Of a stretch of 64,000 nucleotides of DNA, positions 1 to 9,866 are shown in pieces. A program made the position numbers and the translations under genes. The first letter of the stretch is position 1, and each line of letters begins with the position of its first letter. Below the pieces are notes generated by a model, which was given only the letters and a program-made list of their open reading frames with translations, was not told the DNA's origin and ran no database searches. The stretch lies in the NCBI RefSeq assembly GCF_020694005.1, contig NZ_CP073013.1, positions 496,001-560,000 on the forward strand. Reading direction: 5' to 3'. This DNA is from Marinomonas profundi. GTDB taxonomy: Bacteria; Pseudomonadota; Gammaproteobacteria; Pseudomonadales; Marinomonadaceae.

Positions 1-497
1 TCACCCAGCTTTATAACCGCCGTTATTTTTTAACTGAAAGTGTTATTTTGGTAGAAAAAGCACAGGTAAATGGTGAGCCTGTATCCGTTATGATGTTAGA
101 TATAGATCACTTCAAAGCAGTTAACGACCAATATGGGCATAAAGCAGGTGATTTAGTGTTAATTGAAGTTGCCAGTGCTTTTCAAAAACTTAGCCGAGAG
201 CAAGATTTAATCGCCCGTTTTGGTGGTGAAGAATTTGTTATTCTCCTGCCTAGTTCTAACAGCCAAGCAGCAAAAGAGTGTGCTGAACGCATTCGCCAAG
301 GCATTGCAGAGCGCAGCATTAAACTAGATGAGTCAACCAAGATAAAAATAACCATCAGTCTAGGCGTTGCAGAAATGAGTATCGCCAGCCAAGAATCCAT
401 TGAAAGCACACTTAACCGAGCCGATAAAGCCCTTTACCAAGCCAAAACCCAAGGCAGAAACCAAGTTTGTATAGCTGAGTTTAAAAAAGATTTGTAA
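1..497 (+). CDS. Diguanylate cyclase, C-terminal GGDEF domain (5' end outside window)
   Basis: The reading frame is open from the left edge, so the gene starts before the window. The visible part is almost exactly one GGDEF domain. It opens with the usual TQLYNRRYF start of the fold, has the metal-binding DIDHFKAVND stretch, and carries an intact active-site loop in the form GGEEF (ARFGGEEFVILLP). Synthesis of cyclic di-GMP from two GTP is therefore likely. The end, RADKALYQAKTQGRNQV, is typical. No EAL domain follows. The sensory part, if any, cannot be seen. It reads towards the adhesin gene with a 134-bp gap, so a shared transcript is possible but not shown. Confidence 0.9.
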   Translation, partial: TQLYNRRYFLTESVILVEKAQVNGEPVSVMMLDIDHFKAVNDQYGHKAGDLVLIEVASAFQKLSREQDLIARFGGEEFVILLPSSNSQAAKECAERIRQGIAERSIKLDESTKIKITISLGVAEMSIASQESIESTLNRADKALYQAKTQGRNQVCIAEFKKDL

Positions 498-631
498 CAT
501 TTCACAAAAAGCACCCTTATTTATGTTGTTTCTTGTGACTTTTGAGAGTTTTGAGACTGGCACCCACAAAAAAAACACTTCAAACTACAGCTAATCGTTA
601 TTTCTGTTAAGCAATGTAAGTTGAGGTGTGT

Positions 632-3600
632 ATGAACAACCTGTATAAAGTGGTTTGGAATAAATCTCGCCAAGTATGGCAAGCCGTTTCTGAGTGTGCA
701 TCTAGTAATGGTAAAGCCACAAAATCCAGTAGCGGTACTCGTCAAGGTGCTAGCTTTTCACTTAAAAACATTTTATCCCAGTTTGCTGCGGGTAGCCTGT
801 TAATCATTACCCTTCCTTCTATTGCTTTCGCAAATAACCTACCTACTGGTGGCCAAGTTCAAGCCGGTGCAGGGCAAATTAACAGCAATGGTCAAACCAT
901 GACCATTAACCAAACCAGCCAAAACATGGTGGTGGATTGGCAAAGCTTTTCTATTGGTAAAGATGCCAGCGTTAATTTTGTACAACCCAACGCCCAAGCC
1001 GCTGCGCTAAACCGAGTGCTGGGCAATCAGGTCTCCAATATTCGTGGTGCACTAAAAGCCAACGGCCAAGTATTTTTAGTTAACCCCAACGGCATTCTAT
1101 TTAGCCAAACGGCACGTGTTGATGTCGGTTCTTTGGTGGCTTCTACCCTAAACATTAGCAATCAAAACTTTATGAATGGCAATTACCGTTTTGAAGGCAG
1201 TAGCGGCAATGCAGTGATTAACCAAGGCAATATTCAAACCTTAAACGGTGGCACGGTGGCGTTTATTGCTGCCAAAATCATTAATACTGGCAGCATTACT
1301 ACCCCACAGGGCAATACCCTAATGGGCGCAGGTAATAAGGTGGTTTTAGACCTAGGCGGCCCAGTTAAAATTGAAGTTGAAGCGTCAGAGCTAGAAACCT
1401 ACATCGAACAAGGTGGCGCAATAAAAGCCGATGGCGGTACAGTTTATTTAACCGCTAAAGCTGCTAATGCACTCACCAGCAGCGTGATTAACCACACCGG
1501 CATCACCCAAGCACAAACCCTAGCCAGCGGTGAAGACGGCACCATTATGCTAATGGGCGATATGCAAAGCGGCACAGTGCAAGTAGCCGGCACTTTAGAT
1601 GCCAGTGCACCTATTAGTGGTAAAGGCGGTTTTGTAGAAACCAGCGCGGCTAAGGTAAAAATTGATGATGTACAGGTCACCACCAAAGCCGAAAACGGCG
1701 AGACTGGGGAGTGGTTGATCGATCCTAACGACTACACCATTGCCGCCAGTGGTGGTGATATTACCGGTACGCAGCTGGGTACCAATCTGGCAACCAGCAA
1801 TGTCACCATTCAAAGTGTTGACGGCGGAACAACAGACGGTAATGGTGATATTTTTGTTAATGATGAAGTGACCTGGACAAGCGGTAACACCCTCACCCTG
1901 AATGCAATTCGTAATATTGAAATCAATAAAACGATTGATGCCAGTGGTGGATCTGGTGGCAAGCTGGTGCTTGAATACGGGCAGGGTGCTGTTGCTTCAG
2001 GCAATAACGCTGATTACAACATCAATGCACCTGTTAACCTGCAAGCCGGTCAAAACTTCAGCACTAAGCTGGGAAATGATGGTGCAGAGACTACCTGGAC
2101 AGTTATTACACATGACGATCTTGCAACAGCTATCTCAACAGGAGGTTTAGAACACAACTACGTACTAGGAGGTGACCTTGATTTAAGCAGTATCACAAAA
2201 TGGACACCTATTGGAAATTTGGCAACAAAATTTACAGGAAACTTTGACGGTCTTGGCCACACCATCTCCAACTTAAAGATCAATAATACAAGTAATCTTA
2301 CAGGGCTTTTTGGAATTACTGATGGCGCCACCATAAAAAATATCGGAGTAGTCGATGCTTATATCCAATCTTATTACCAAGCTGGGATATTGATTGGATA
2401 CGCCAAAAATACAACGATTGAAAATTCTTATACTACAGGAAAAATTACAGGTACTTATGAATCAATAGGTGGTCTAGTAGGATACTTCACCTCAGAGGGT
2501 GGAAATAACCACATCGAAAACTCTTACTCTTCTGCAGATGTAACTGGAACTGATAATGTAGGCGGTTTAGTGGGACAACTTTCGAGTGCAGAAACTGCAA
2601 GCATAAGTAACGCTTACGCAACAGGAAATGTAACTGGAACTGATAATGTAGGCGGTTTAGTGGGACAACTTTCAGCTAATGCTATGAATGGAGGTGCAAC
2701 GGCAAGCATAAGTAACGCTTACGCAACAGGAAATGTAACTGGAGCTGATCGTGTAGGCGGTTTAGTGGGAGAGCTTTCAGCTTATTCTATGGAGGGAGAT
2801 GCAACGGCAAGCATAAGCATAAGTAACGCTTACGCAACAGGAAATATAATTGGAGCTAATAATGTAGGCGGCTTAGTGGGACAACTTTTTGCTGTAGATG
2901 CAACGGCAAGCATAAGTAACGCTTACGCAACAGGAAATGTAACTGGAACAGGTAGTTTAGGTGGATTAGTAGCTAATATTGAGGGCGGAACTATCGAAAA
3001 CTCCTGGTATGACAAAGACACAAACACAGCGACTATGGCTGATAGCACTAATTATGGTAAAACCAAAGCTGAAATTTTAGCAGCCTTTGCAGGAAAAGAT
3101 GGCTGGTCAACAGGCGGTGGTGCAACAGTAGCAGGCTATGAAGTAGCAGAACTCCCATACCTTACAAAGGTTACAGCAGATGCAGATAAGTCAGTCACAA
3201 CACTTTTTGCAGGTGGTATGGGGGTCGATGGAGACGCTTACACCATTACCAACTGGAATCAACTACAAAATATAAACTACGGTTGGGATACTAAAAATAA
3301 AACCTACGCTCTTTCAAATAACTTAGAAAGCTCAACAGCTGGTTATGTTGGTACAGGTGAAGGCTGGAATCCTATTGGAGCATTTTCTGGAAACTTTGAT
3401 GGTTTAGGTCATAGCATCTCAGACTTATATATAAATAGAGCTGCTAATATGCAAGGTCTGTTTGGACAAACTGAAGATGCTAATATTGTCAACGTAAATC
3501 TTATTAATGTGAATATTACAGGTAATCATGAAGTTGGGGCATTAGTAGGAACTGCAATGCAAACACATATAGAAAATGTAACTTCTAGTGGAAAAGTTGT

Positions 3601-6600
3601 TGGAGAAGAAGAAGTCGGTGGATTAGTTGGCTATATGGATGAGTCTGCTGTAACCGTATTAAAAAGTCACTCAAGTGCTGAAGTAACTGGAGCTAATAAT
3701 ATTGGTGGGCTTGTAGGTAAGTTATCCCACAGTACTATTAGAGAGAGTTATGCAACTGGGAAAATAACTGGAACGGGTTCTAATATTGGCGGAATAGTTG
3801 GCTATAACAACTATTCATTAATAGAAGACTCTTATGCCACTAATGCTGTTAGTGGTGGCACTAATGTGGGTGGATTAGTTGGTTACAATAAGAACTATTC
3901 GATAAAAAATTCTTACGCATCAGGCAGTGTAACAGGTACTTCTAATGTTGGCGGTTTAGTTGGTTCAAATAACGGTACTATCACTAACAGCTTTTACGCC
4001 ACAACGGATGCCGAAGGCAACCCAATTAACACAACCAATGACTCTGGCATGGGCACAGGTAAAACCATGGCTGAACTGCAAACGGCCAGTACCTTTGCAG
4101 GCTGGGATTTATCCACAACAGGTGGCTCTGATAAAGTTTGGCGTATTTATGAAGATCACAGCGCTCCACTACTGCGTCACTTTATGAAAGTCGCCACCGT
4201 AGCCAGTGGTGAAAATGCCACAGCGACCAAAACCTACGATGCCACGACCGAGGTTGACAATAGCCTGCTCAATCTGACATGGAGCGTTACCGAGGGCTCT
4301 TATGATTCGAGCCTCATCCAAGGTGAGGGCTTCAGCCTCGATAGCAAAAACGCAGGCACTCGGAACCTCGTCAGTGGGTTCCACTCAGGTCAAACAGGCT
4401 ACGACATTGTTGTTGATAACAGCCTTGCAACCTTTGAAGTCACTGCAAAAGACCTGGACATTACAGGCTTGACTGCCGAGAGCAAAACCTACGATGCCAA
4501 CACCACGGCCAGCCTGACTGGCACAGCGGCCATCAATGCCTTGGGTAACGATAAAGTGAGCTTGGATGGCACTGCTACAGGTGCTTTTGCTGACAAAAAA
4601 GTCGGTGAAGACAAGGCTGTGACCGTGACCGTGACCGGTTTGACGCTGACCGGTGATGATGCAGGCAACTACACTCTGGTCGCTCCCAATGGCCTGACTG
4701 CCAGCATCAGCAAAGCCAACCTGGATGTGACAGGCTTGACTGCCGAGAGCAAAACCTACGATGCCAACACCACGGCCAGCCTGACTGGTGCAGCAACAGT
4801 CAATGCCTTGGGTAACGATAACGTGAGCTTGGATGGCACTGCTACAGGTGCTTTTGCTGACAAAAAAGTCGGTAAAGACAAGGCTGTGACGGTGACCGGT
4901 TTGACGCTGACCGGTGATGATGCAGGCAACTACACGCTGGTCGCTCCCAATGGCCTGACTGCCAGCATCAGTAAAGCCAACCTGGATGTGACTGGCTTGA
5001 CTGCCGAGAGCAAAACCTACGATGCCAACACCACGGCCAGCCTGACTGGCACAGCGGCCATCAATGCCTTGGGTAACGATAACGTGAGCTTGGATGGCAC
5101 TGCTACAGGTGCTTTTGCTGACAAAAAAGTCGGTAAAGACAAGGCTGTGACGGTGACCGGTTTGACGCTGACCGGTGATGATGCAGGCAACTACACGCTG
5201 GTCGCTCCCAATGGCCTGACTGCCAGCATCAGTAAAGCCAACCTGGATGTGACTGGCTTGACTGCCGAGAGCAAAACCTACGATGCCAACACCACGGCCA
5301 GCCTGACTGGCACAGCGGCCATCAATGCCTTGGGTAACGATAACGTGAGCTTGGATGGCACTGCTACAGGTGCTTTTGCTGACAAAAAAGTCGGTAAAGA
5401 CAAGGCTGTGACGGTGACCGGTTTGACGCTGACCGGTGATGATGCAGGCAACTACACGCTGGTCGCTCCCAATGGCCTGACTGCCAGCATCAGTAAAGCC
5501 AACCTGGATGTGACTGGCTTGACTGCCGAGAGCAAAACCTACGATGCCAACACCACGGCCAGCCTGACTGGCACAGCGGCCATCAATGCCTTGGGTAACG
5601 ATAAAGTGAGCTTGGATGGCACTGCTACAGGTGCTTTTGCTGACAAAAAAGTCGGTAAAGACAAGGCTGTGACGGTGACCGGTTTGACGCTGACCGGTGA
5701 TGATGCAGGCAACTACACGCTGGTCGCTCCCAATGGCCTGACTGCCAGCATCAGTAAAGCCAACCTGGATGTGACTGGCTTGACTGCCGAGAGCAAAACC
5801 TACGATGCCAACACCACGGCCAGCCTGACTGGCACAGCGGCCATCAATGCCTTGGGTAACGATAACGTGAGCTTGGATGGCACTGCTACAGGTGCTTTTG
5901 CTGACAAAAAAGTCGGTAAAGACAAGGCTGTGACGGTGACCGGTTTGACGCTGACCGGTGATGATGCAGGCAACTACACGCTGGTCGCTCCCAATGGCCT
6001 GACTGCCAGCATCAGTAAAGCCAACCTGGATGTGACTGGCTTGACTGCCGAGAGCAAAACCTACGATGCCAACACCACGGCCAGCCTGACTGGCACAGCG
6101 GCCATCAATGCCTTGGGTAACGATAACGTGAGCTTGGATGGCACTGCTACAGGTGCTTTTGCTGACAAAAAAGTCGGTAAAGACAAGGCTGTGACGGTGA
6201 CCGGTTTGACGCTGACCGGTGATGATGCAGGCAACTACACGCTGGTCGCTCCCAATGGCCTGACTGCCAGCATCAGTAAAGCCAACCTGGATGTGACTGG
6301 CTTGACTGCCGAGAGCAAAACCTACGATGCCAACACCACGGCCAGCCTGACTGGCACAGCGGCCATCAATGCCTTGGGTAACGATAACGTGAGCTTGGAT
6401 GGCACTGCTACAGGTGCTTTTGCTGACAAAAAAGTCGGTAAAGACAAGGCTGTGACGGTGACCGGTTTGACGCTGACCGGTGATGATGCAGGCAACTACA
6501 CGCTGGTCGCTCCCAATGGCCTGACTGCCAGCATCAGTAAAGCCAACCTGGATGTGACTGGCTTGACTGCCGAGAGCAAAACCTACGATGCCACTACCAC

Positions 6601-7372
6601 GGCCAATCTGGCTGGTACAGCAACAGTCAATGCCCTGGGTAATGATGACGTCAGCCTGGAAGGTATCGCTGTGGGTGCATTTGACAACAAAAATGTCGGT
6701 GACAGCAAAGCCATTACGGTTACAGGTTTGACGCTGACCGGTGATGATGCAGGCAACTACACCCTGGTTGCCCCCAATGGCCTGACCGCCAATATTACCC
6801 CCAAAGCCATCACCATCAGCGGCATCAAGGCTGAAAGCAAAGAGTACGATGGCACCACGGATGCAACGATTAATACTTCTGAAGCCACTGGCTGGATTGA
6901 AGGTGATGACCTTCAACTGACTGCAACCGGTCAGTTTGTTAATAAAAATGTGGGTGAAGATAAAAACGTAACCCTGGCAAGCAACTACTCCGGCTCCGAT
7001 GCCAGCAATTACACCATCACGGATCAAGCCAGCACCACGGCAAGCATCACTGCTAGCAGCGGTGGTGACACAGGCACAGGTGGTGGCACTACGGGTGGTG
7101 GCGGTACGAATACAGTCAGTAAAGTGGTTGCAAACATCCAACAACAAGCCAGTACCAACGCTAAGTTAGGTTCGTTTGCTGCAACTGGATTTACCTTTGA
7201 TAGTTCTACGGCTAATTTTTCTCAACAAAGCGGTAGTTTAGAGCTGGTTGAAGTGGATGAGTCTGCTGGTAACAGCCTAGCTAAGACCAATACCAACAAT
7301 CTTGGGTTAATGCGGGTGTTCGTTAATGAAGGCGGACTAAACATCAGCGGTTTAGATAACAGCGACCAGTAG
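632..7372 (+). CDS. TpsA: filamentous haemagglutinin-type secreted adhesin with GLUG and YDG/MBG repeats
   Basis: This is the secreted partner of a two-partner (type Vb) system, about 2246 residues long. I choose the ATG at 632 because GAGG lies 5 nt upstream and because it gives the ESPR extended signal peptide start MNNLYKVVWNKSRQVWQAV. A hydrophobic stretch then ends in IAFA, and the mature protein starts near residue 68. The TPS domain follows, with QPNAQAAALNRVLG and NPNGILF near residue 152, which TpsB recognises. GLUG-type motifs (GGLVG) lie at about residues 590-1120. YDG/MBG-type repeats of 87 residues lie at about 1190-2140. A Gly/Thr linker and a C-terminal segment without repeats end the protein. 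No CDI toxin or pretoxin motif is seen, so an adhesin or biofilm matrix protein is most likely. The gene for its pore follows after 32 bp. Confidence 0.93.
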   Translation: MNNLYKVVWNKSRQVWQAVSECASSNGKATKSSSGTRQGASFSLKNILSQFAAGSLLIITLPSIAFANNLPTGGQVQAGAGQINSNGQTMTINQTSQNMVVDWQSFSIGKDASVNFVQPNAQAAALNRVLGNQVSNIRGALKANGQVFLVNPNGILFSQTARVDVGSLVASTLNISNQNFMNGNYRFEGSSGNAVINQGNIQTLNGGTVAFIAAKIINTGSITTPQGNTLMGAGNKVVLDLGGPVKIEVEASELETYIEQGGAIKADGGTVYLTAKAANALTSSVINHTGITQAQTLASGEDGTIMLMGDMQSGTVQVAGTLDASAPISGKGGFVETSAAKVKIDDVQVTTKAENGETGEWLIDPNDYTIAASGGDITGTQLGTNLATSNVTIQSVDGGTTDGNGDIFVNDEVTWTSGNTLTLNAIRNIEINKTIDASGGSGGKLVLEYGQGAVASGNNADYNINAPVNLQAGQNFSTKLGNDGAETTWTVITHDDLATAISTGGLEHNYVLGGDLDLSSITKWTPIGNLATKFTGNFDGLGHTISNLKINNTSNLTGLFGITDGATIKNIGVVDAYIQSYYQAGILIGYAKNTTIENSYTTGKITGTYESIGGLVGYFTSEGGNNHIENSYSSADVTGTDNVGGLVGQLSSAETASISNAYATGNVTGTDNVGGLVGQLSANAMNGGATASISNAYATGNVTGADRVGGLVGELSAYSMEGDATASISISNAYATGNIIGANNVGGLVGQLFAVDATASISNAYATGNVTGTGSLGGLVANIEGGTIENSWYDKDTNTATMADSTNYGKTKAEILAAFAGKDGWSTGGGATVAGYEVAELPYLTKVTADADKSVTTLFAGGMGVDGDAYTITNWNQLQNINYGWDTKNKTYALSNNLESSTAGYVGTGEGWNPIGAFSGNFDGLGHSISDLYINRAANMQGLFGQTEDANIVNVNLINVNITGNHEVGALVGTAMQTHIENVTSSGKVVGEEEVGGLVGYMDESAVTVLKSHSSAEVTGANNIGGLVGKLSHSTIRESYATGKITGTGSNIGGIVGYNNYSLIEDSYATNAVSGGTNVGGLVGYNKNYSIKNSYASGSVTGTSNVGGLVGSNNGTITNSFYATTDAEGNPINTTNDSGMGTGKTMAELQTASTFAGWDLSTTGGSDKVWRIYEDHSAPLLRHFMKVATVASGENATATKTYDATTEVDNSLLNLTWSVTEGSYDSSLIQGEGFSLDSKNAGTRNLVSGFHSGQTGYDIVVDNSLATFEVTAKDLDITGLTAESKTYDANTTASLTGTAAINALGNDKVSLDGTATGAFADKKVGEDKAVTVTVTGLTLTGDDAGNYTLVAPNGLTASISKANLDVTGLTAESKTYDANTTASLTGAATVNALGNDNVSLDGTATGAFADKKVGKDKAVTVTGLTLTGDDAGNYTLVAPNGLTASISKANLDVTGLTAESKTYDANTTASLTGTAAINALGNDNVSLDGTATGAFADKKVGKDKAVTVTGLTLTGDDAGNYTLVAPNGLTASISKANLDVTGLTAESKTYDANTTASLTGTAAINALGNDNVSLDGTATGAFADKKVGKDKAVTVTGLTLTGDDAGNYTLVAPNGLTASISKANLDVTGLTAESKTYDANTTASLTGTAAINALGNDKVSLDGTATGAFADKKVGKDKAVTVTGLTLTGDDAGNYTLVAPNGLTASISKANLDVTGLTAESKTYDANTTASLTGTAAINALGNDNVSLDGTATGAFADKKVGKDKAVTVTGLTLTGDDAGNYTLVAPNGLTASISKANLDVTGLTAESKTYDANTTASLTGTAAINALGNDNVSLDGTATGAFADKKVGKDKAVTVTGLTLTGDDAGNYTLVAPNGLTASISKANLDVTGLTAESKTYDANTTASLTGTAAINALGNDNVSLDGTATGAFADKKVGKDKAVTVTGLTLTGDDAGNYTLVAPNGLTASISKANLDVTGLTAESKTYDATTTANLAGTATVNALGNDDVSLEGIAVGAFDNKNVGDSKAITVTGLTLTGDDAGNYTLVAPNGLTANITPKAITISGIKAESKEYDGTTDATINTSEATGWIEGDDLQLTATGQFVNKNVGEDKNVTLASNYSGSDASNYTITDQASTTASITASSGGDTGTGGGTTGGGGTNTVSKVVANIQQQASTNAKLGSFAATGFTFDSSTANFSQQSGSLELVEVDESAGNSLAKTNTNNLGLMRVFVNEGGLNISGLDNSDQ
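2540..2965 (+). repeat. Imperfect DNA repeats encoding GLUG motifs
   Basis: Within tpsA, a block reading roughly as AGTAACGCTTACGCAACAGG, then a GGAAATGTAACTGGA-type stretch and GTAGGCGGTTTAGTGGGA, recurs four to five times with short variable inserts (for example extra SISISN codons). It encodes NAYATGN and then VGGLVGQL. The repeats are in frame, and units differ by insertions of whole codons. This suggests slippage or recombination under selection for the reading frame. Confidence 0.8.
4471..6830 (+). repeat. Nine tandem repeats of about 261 bp (87-residue YDG/MBG-type units) in tpsA
   Basis: The units begin at GACTGCCGAGAGCAAAACC and start at 4471, 4738, 4999, 5260, 5521, 5782, 6043, 6304 and 6565. 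The first is 267 bp because of a six-base insertion (an extra Val-Thr). The next seven are exactly 261 bp and nearly identical, differing at only a few positions such as GATAAC or GATAAA. The last is clearly diverged. More distant relatives of the unit flank the array. Each encodes a KTYDANTTASLTG start and a GNYTLVAPNGLTA end. Near-identity at silent sites points to recent expansion or gene conversion, so copy number is likely to vary between strains and may be mis-assembled. Confidence 0.95.
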
Positions 7373-7404
7373 TTTAAATCCACTTACTATTTGAAGGAAA
7401 AACC

Positions 7405-9036
7405 ATGAACAACATTCGCTTTAAATTATTACCCCTCACCCTTTGTGTTTTGGCTGCTTTAGGTACAAGCAAGGTAGCAGCACAAGATGCCCCCTTAGGT
7501 GCGGGGCAGGTTTTACAACAAAACCAAGCTAAGGAACTTGCACCTAAAAAATCAGACATCAACCTACAGTTGCCTGGTGATGCTGGGCAAACAGTTAAGC
7601 CCGGTGGTAAAACTGTTGCCTTAACTAAGGTTGCGTTTATTGGCAACACTGTTTTTGCAGATGAAGTGTTATTAGCGGAACTGAGTGAAGCATTACAGCA
7701 ACCGCAAGACCTAGCCGGTCTACGCAATATGGCTGAACAAATCACCAACTTTTACCGTGCCAGCGGCTACCCCTTTGCCCGTGCGCTATTACCTGCACAA
7801 GCCTTAACCCAAGGCAAGCTACAAATTCAAATTGTGGAAGGTAAGTTTGGCGAGGTGAAGGCAACCAGTGATGATAATGCGCTGGCTGCTAAAGCTCAGA
7901 CTTTTTTAACGCCTTTAAAAACGGGTGAAGTTATTGCTTCCAAGCCTTTAGAGCGTAGCCTACTACTTATTACCGACCTACCTGGTGTGCAAGCCACTCC
8001 CATTGTTCGCCCCAGTACAACCCAAGGTGCGGGTGATTTAGAAGTAAAGGTAACACCAGAAAAACGCGTTTCGGGTGAAGTTGGCTTAGATAATCACGGC
8101 AGCCGTTTTTCAGGTGCTTACCGTGCCAGCGGTGTCATTAAAGCCAATCGCTTACTCACCGTGGGCGATCAGTTAAGTTTTTCTTGGCTATATTCCAGCG
8201 AAGAAACTTGGTTAGGTGGTTTGCAATACAGCTTGCCCGTGGGCAGTTCTGGTTTAATGGCTAATGCGGGTTATGCGCATACCGATTACACCCTAGGAAA
8301 AGGCTTTGAGGGTTATAAAGGTACGGCTGCCGTTAGCTCGGTAGGTTTAAGCTATCCAGTGATTCGTAGTCAACAAGCTAATCTTTCAGTGCAGGCAACC
8401 TACCAATACAAAGATTTAGATGACAAGGGCTTGTCTGGCTTTAAAAAAGCCACGGCTAGTCATAGTTTGCCACTACAGCTAAGTTTTGATAAGCGTGATG
8501 CTTTTGCTGGGGGTGGTATTACCTATGGTCAGTTTATTGTAACGCCAGGGCAGTTAGACATAGAACAGTTCGGCACAACGAAGGATCAAAACTTTACTAA
8601 GTTGAATTTGCAAGTGGTACGTTTACAAAGCTTGGCTGAACGTTTAACGCTGGTCACTAAGCTAGATACGCAGTGGACAAGTAAAAAAGACTTAGACGGG
8701 TCTGAAAGCTTTTCACTAGGTGGCCCACAGGCAGTACGTGCCTACCCTGTTTCTGAAGGCTCAGCTAGCCGTGGTTTGGTAGTACAAATGGAGATGCGCT
8801 ACGCCACAGCCTATGGTTTAACTCCCTACACTTTTGTGGATGCAGGCCAAACGGCTCGGGGCGATGTGGATGGTTCTAAACGCCGTATTTCAGGTGCAGG
8901 CTTAGGTAGTAGCTATGCTTGGAAAACCTTGCAGCTAGATGCCAACCTAGCTTGGTCACTTTCTGGTGGCGACTCTCAAGCCGATACCAAAGGTAATGAC
9001 CCACGCTTTTGGCTAAGTGCTAAATACAGCTTCTAA
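7405..9036 (+). CDS. TpsB: ShlB/FhaC-family outer-membrane transporter
   Basis: This is the pore that exports the upstream TpsA across the outer membrane. It is 543 residues long, the usual size. A signal peptide ends near VAAQ (about residue 27). A POTRA domain follows, starting VALTKVAFIGNTVFADEVLL and passing through YRASGYPFARALLPAQ at about residues 70-160, which binds the TPS domain. The C-terminal two thirds is the 16-strand barrel, with the family-typical SFSLGGPQAVRAYPVSEG (the L6 loop region) and a terminal FWLSAKYSF that suits BAM recognition. The ATG at 7405 has GAAGGAAAA upstream. The gene is 32 bp behind tpsA and is followed by a terminator, so the two form an operon. Confidence 0.93.
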   Translation: MNNIRFKLLPLTLCVLAALGTSKVAAQDAPLGAGQVLQQNQAKELAPKKSDINLQLPGDAGQTVKPGGKTVALTKVAFIGNTVFADEVLLAELSEALQQPQDLAGLRNMAEQITNFYRASGYPFARALLPAQALTQGKLQIQIVEGKFGEVKATSDDNALAAKAQTFLTPLKTGEVIASKPLERSLLLITDLPGVQATPIVRPSTTQGAGDLEVKVTPEKRVSGEVGLDNHGSRFSGAYRASGVIKANRLLTVGDQLSFSWLYSSEETWLGGLQYSLPVGSSGLMANAGYAHTDYTLGKGFEGYKGTAAVSSVGLSYPVIRSQQANLSVQATYQYKDLDDKGLSGFKKATASHSLPLQLSFDKRDAFAGGGITYGQFIVTPGQLDIEQFGTTKDQNFTKLNLQVVRLQSLAERLTLVTKLDTQWTSKKDLDGSESFSLGGPQAVRAYPVSEGSASRGLVVQMEMRYATAYGLTPYTFVDAGQTARGDVDGSKRRISGAGLGSSYAWKTLQLDANLAWSLSGGDSQADTKGNDPRFWLSAKYSF

Positions 9037-9078
9037 GCTTATATAAACCCAATAGTATTTAAAACGCTTCACACTTTC

Positions 9079-9113
9079 ACCAGCCTAGATACTTTCTACG
9101 GCTGGTTTTTTTT
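9079..9113 (+). terminator. Rho-independent terminator of the tpsAB operon
   Basis: The arms ACCAGCC (9079-9085) and GGCTGGT (9100-9106) pair, and an inner TAG/CTA extends the stem. Eight T residues follow on the plus strand. There is no T-run in the other direction, so it serves tpsB and not the convergent regulator gene. Confidence 0.85.
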
Positions 9114-9124
9114 ATAATCAAAAT

Positions 9125-9850
9125 TTACTCCTCTACAATAAAAACCAAACCTTTAGCAAATATAGATTTTAAAGGTAAGGTAAAGTCCTGATCACGTGCT
9201 TTTTTACGTAAACGGCTAACAATTACATCAACACGGTGCGTATCATCTGAATAGCCTTGGTGTTTAAACAAAGCATCATTCAAATAAATGCGAGTAAGAA
9301 TTTGATTAGGCTGATCTAACAATAATTCAAGCAGCTCTTTTTCCTGTTGCGTTAAGTGTAATGTTTCTTCTTTTGGGTTGACTAAGCAAGAGTTTGCACT
9401 TTCTAATCGCCAACCAGTCTTTTTAGTTGTTTCTATTAATGGCTGGTTTTTAGCCGCATCACTAGCTTCATTTTTATTAAGTTGCATACGCTGCCACAGT
9501 GCTTGTAATTTTTCATTAAGCTCTAAAAAATTAACTGGCTTTACTAGGTAAAGGTCTGCACCCAAATTTAAGCCATTAAGGTAGTCTTTTTTACCGCCCC
9601 TAGCCGTAATAATAACTAAACCAAAATCACCTAACTTGCTTAAGTGACTAATCAAGCTAAAGCCATCCTCACCTGGTAAGCCTATATCTACTAAAAAAAT
9701 ATCAGCTTTTTGTAGGTGTAATTTACGCCAAAACTCTTCTGCACTAGTGGCAGTCCAGCATTCATAGCCTTTAGCTTTTAGAAAGAAGTTCAGTTCTTCT
9801 TGCAAATCATTATTATCTTCAATAATTGCAAGCGTTGGTTGTTGCAACAT
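9125..9850 (-). CDS. OmpR/PhoB-type response regulator
   Basis: A 241-residue two-domain regulator. The receiver domain (about 1-120) has the acidic pair EDN, the phospho-acceptor Asp in FLVDIGLPGEDG, and the conserved Lys in LVKPVNF. The winged-helix DNA-binding domain is C-terminal (about 140-240), with LTQQEKELLELLLDQPNQIL and VDVIVSRLRKKA. It starts 16 bp after the stop of the histidine kinase gene, so the two form one operon and a cognate pair. It converges on tpsB, and I infer, without proof, that the pair may control the adhesin. Confidence 0.92.
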   Translation of the reverse strand: MLQQPTLAIIEDNNDLQEELNFFLKAKGYECWTATSAEEFWRKLHLQKADIFLVDIGLPGEDGFSLISHLSKLGDFGLVIITARGGKKDYLNGLNLGADLYLVKPVNFLELNEKLQALWQRMQLNKNEASDAAKNQPLIETTKKTGWRLESANSCLVNPKEETLHLTQQEKELLELLLDQPNQILTRIYLNDALFKHQGYSDDTHRVDVIVSRLRKKARDQDFTLPLKSIFAKGLVFIVEE

Positions 9851-9866
9851 AGTTATTCTTATCCTA

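Noticed and set aside
4385..7147. A 920-codon open frame on the minus strand across the tpsA repeats
   Set aside because: The repeat unit is 261 bp, a multiple of three, so any frame without a stop in one unit stays open in all. It has no ribosome site or domain, and the sense frame clearly encodes the adhesin.
626..7372. TpsA as a contact-dependent inhibition toxin (CdiA)
   Set aside because: There is no VENN or similar pretoxin motif, no variable toxin tail, and no small immunity gene between or after tpsA and tpsB.
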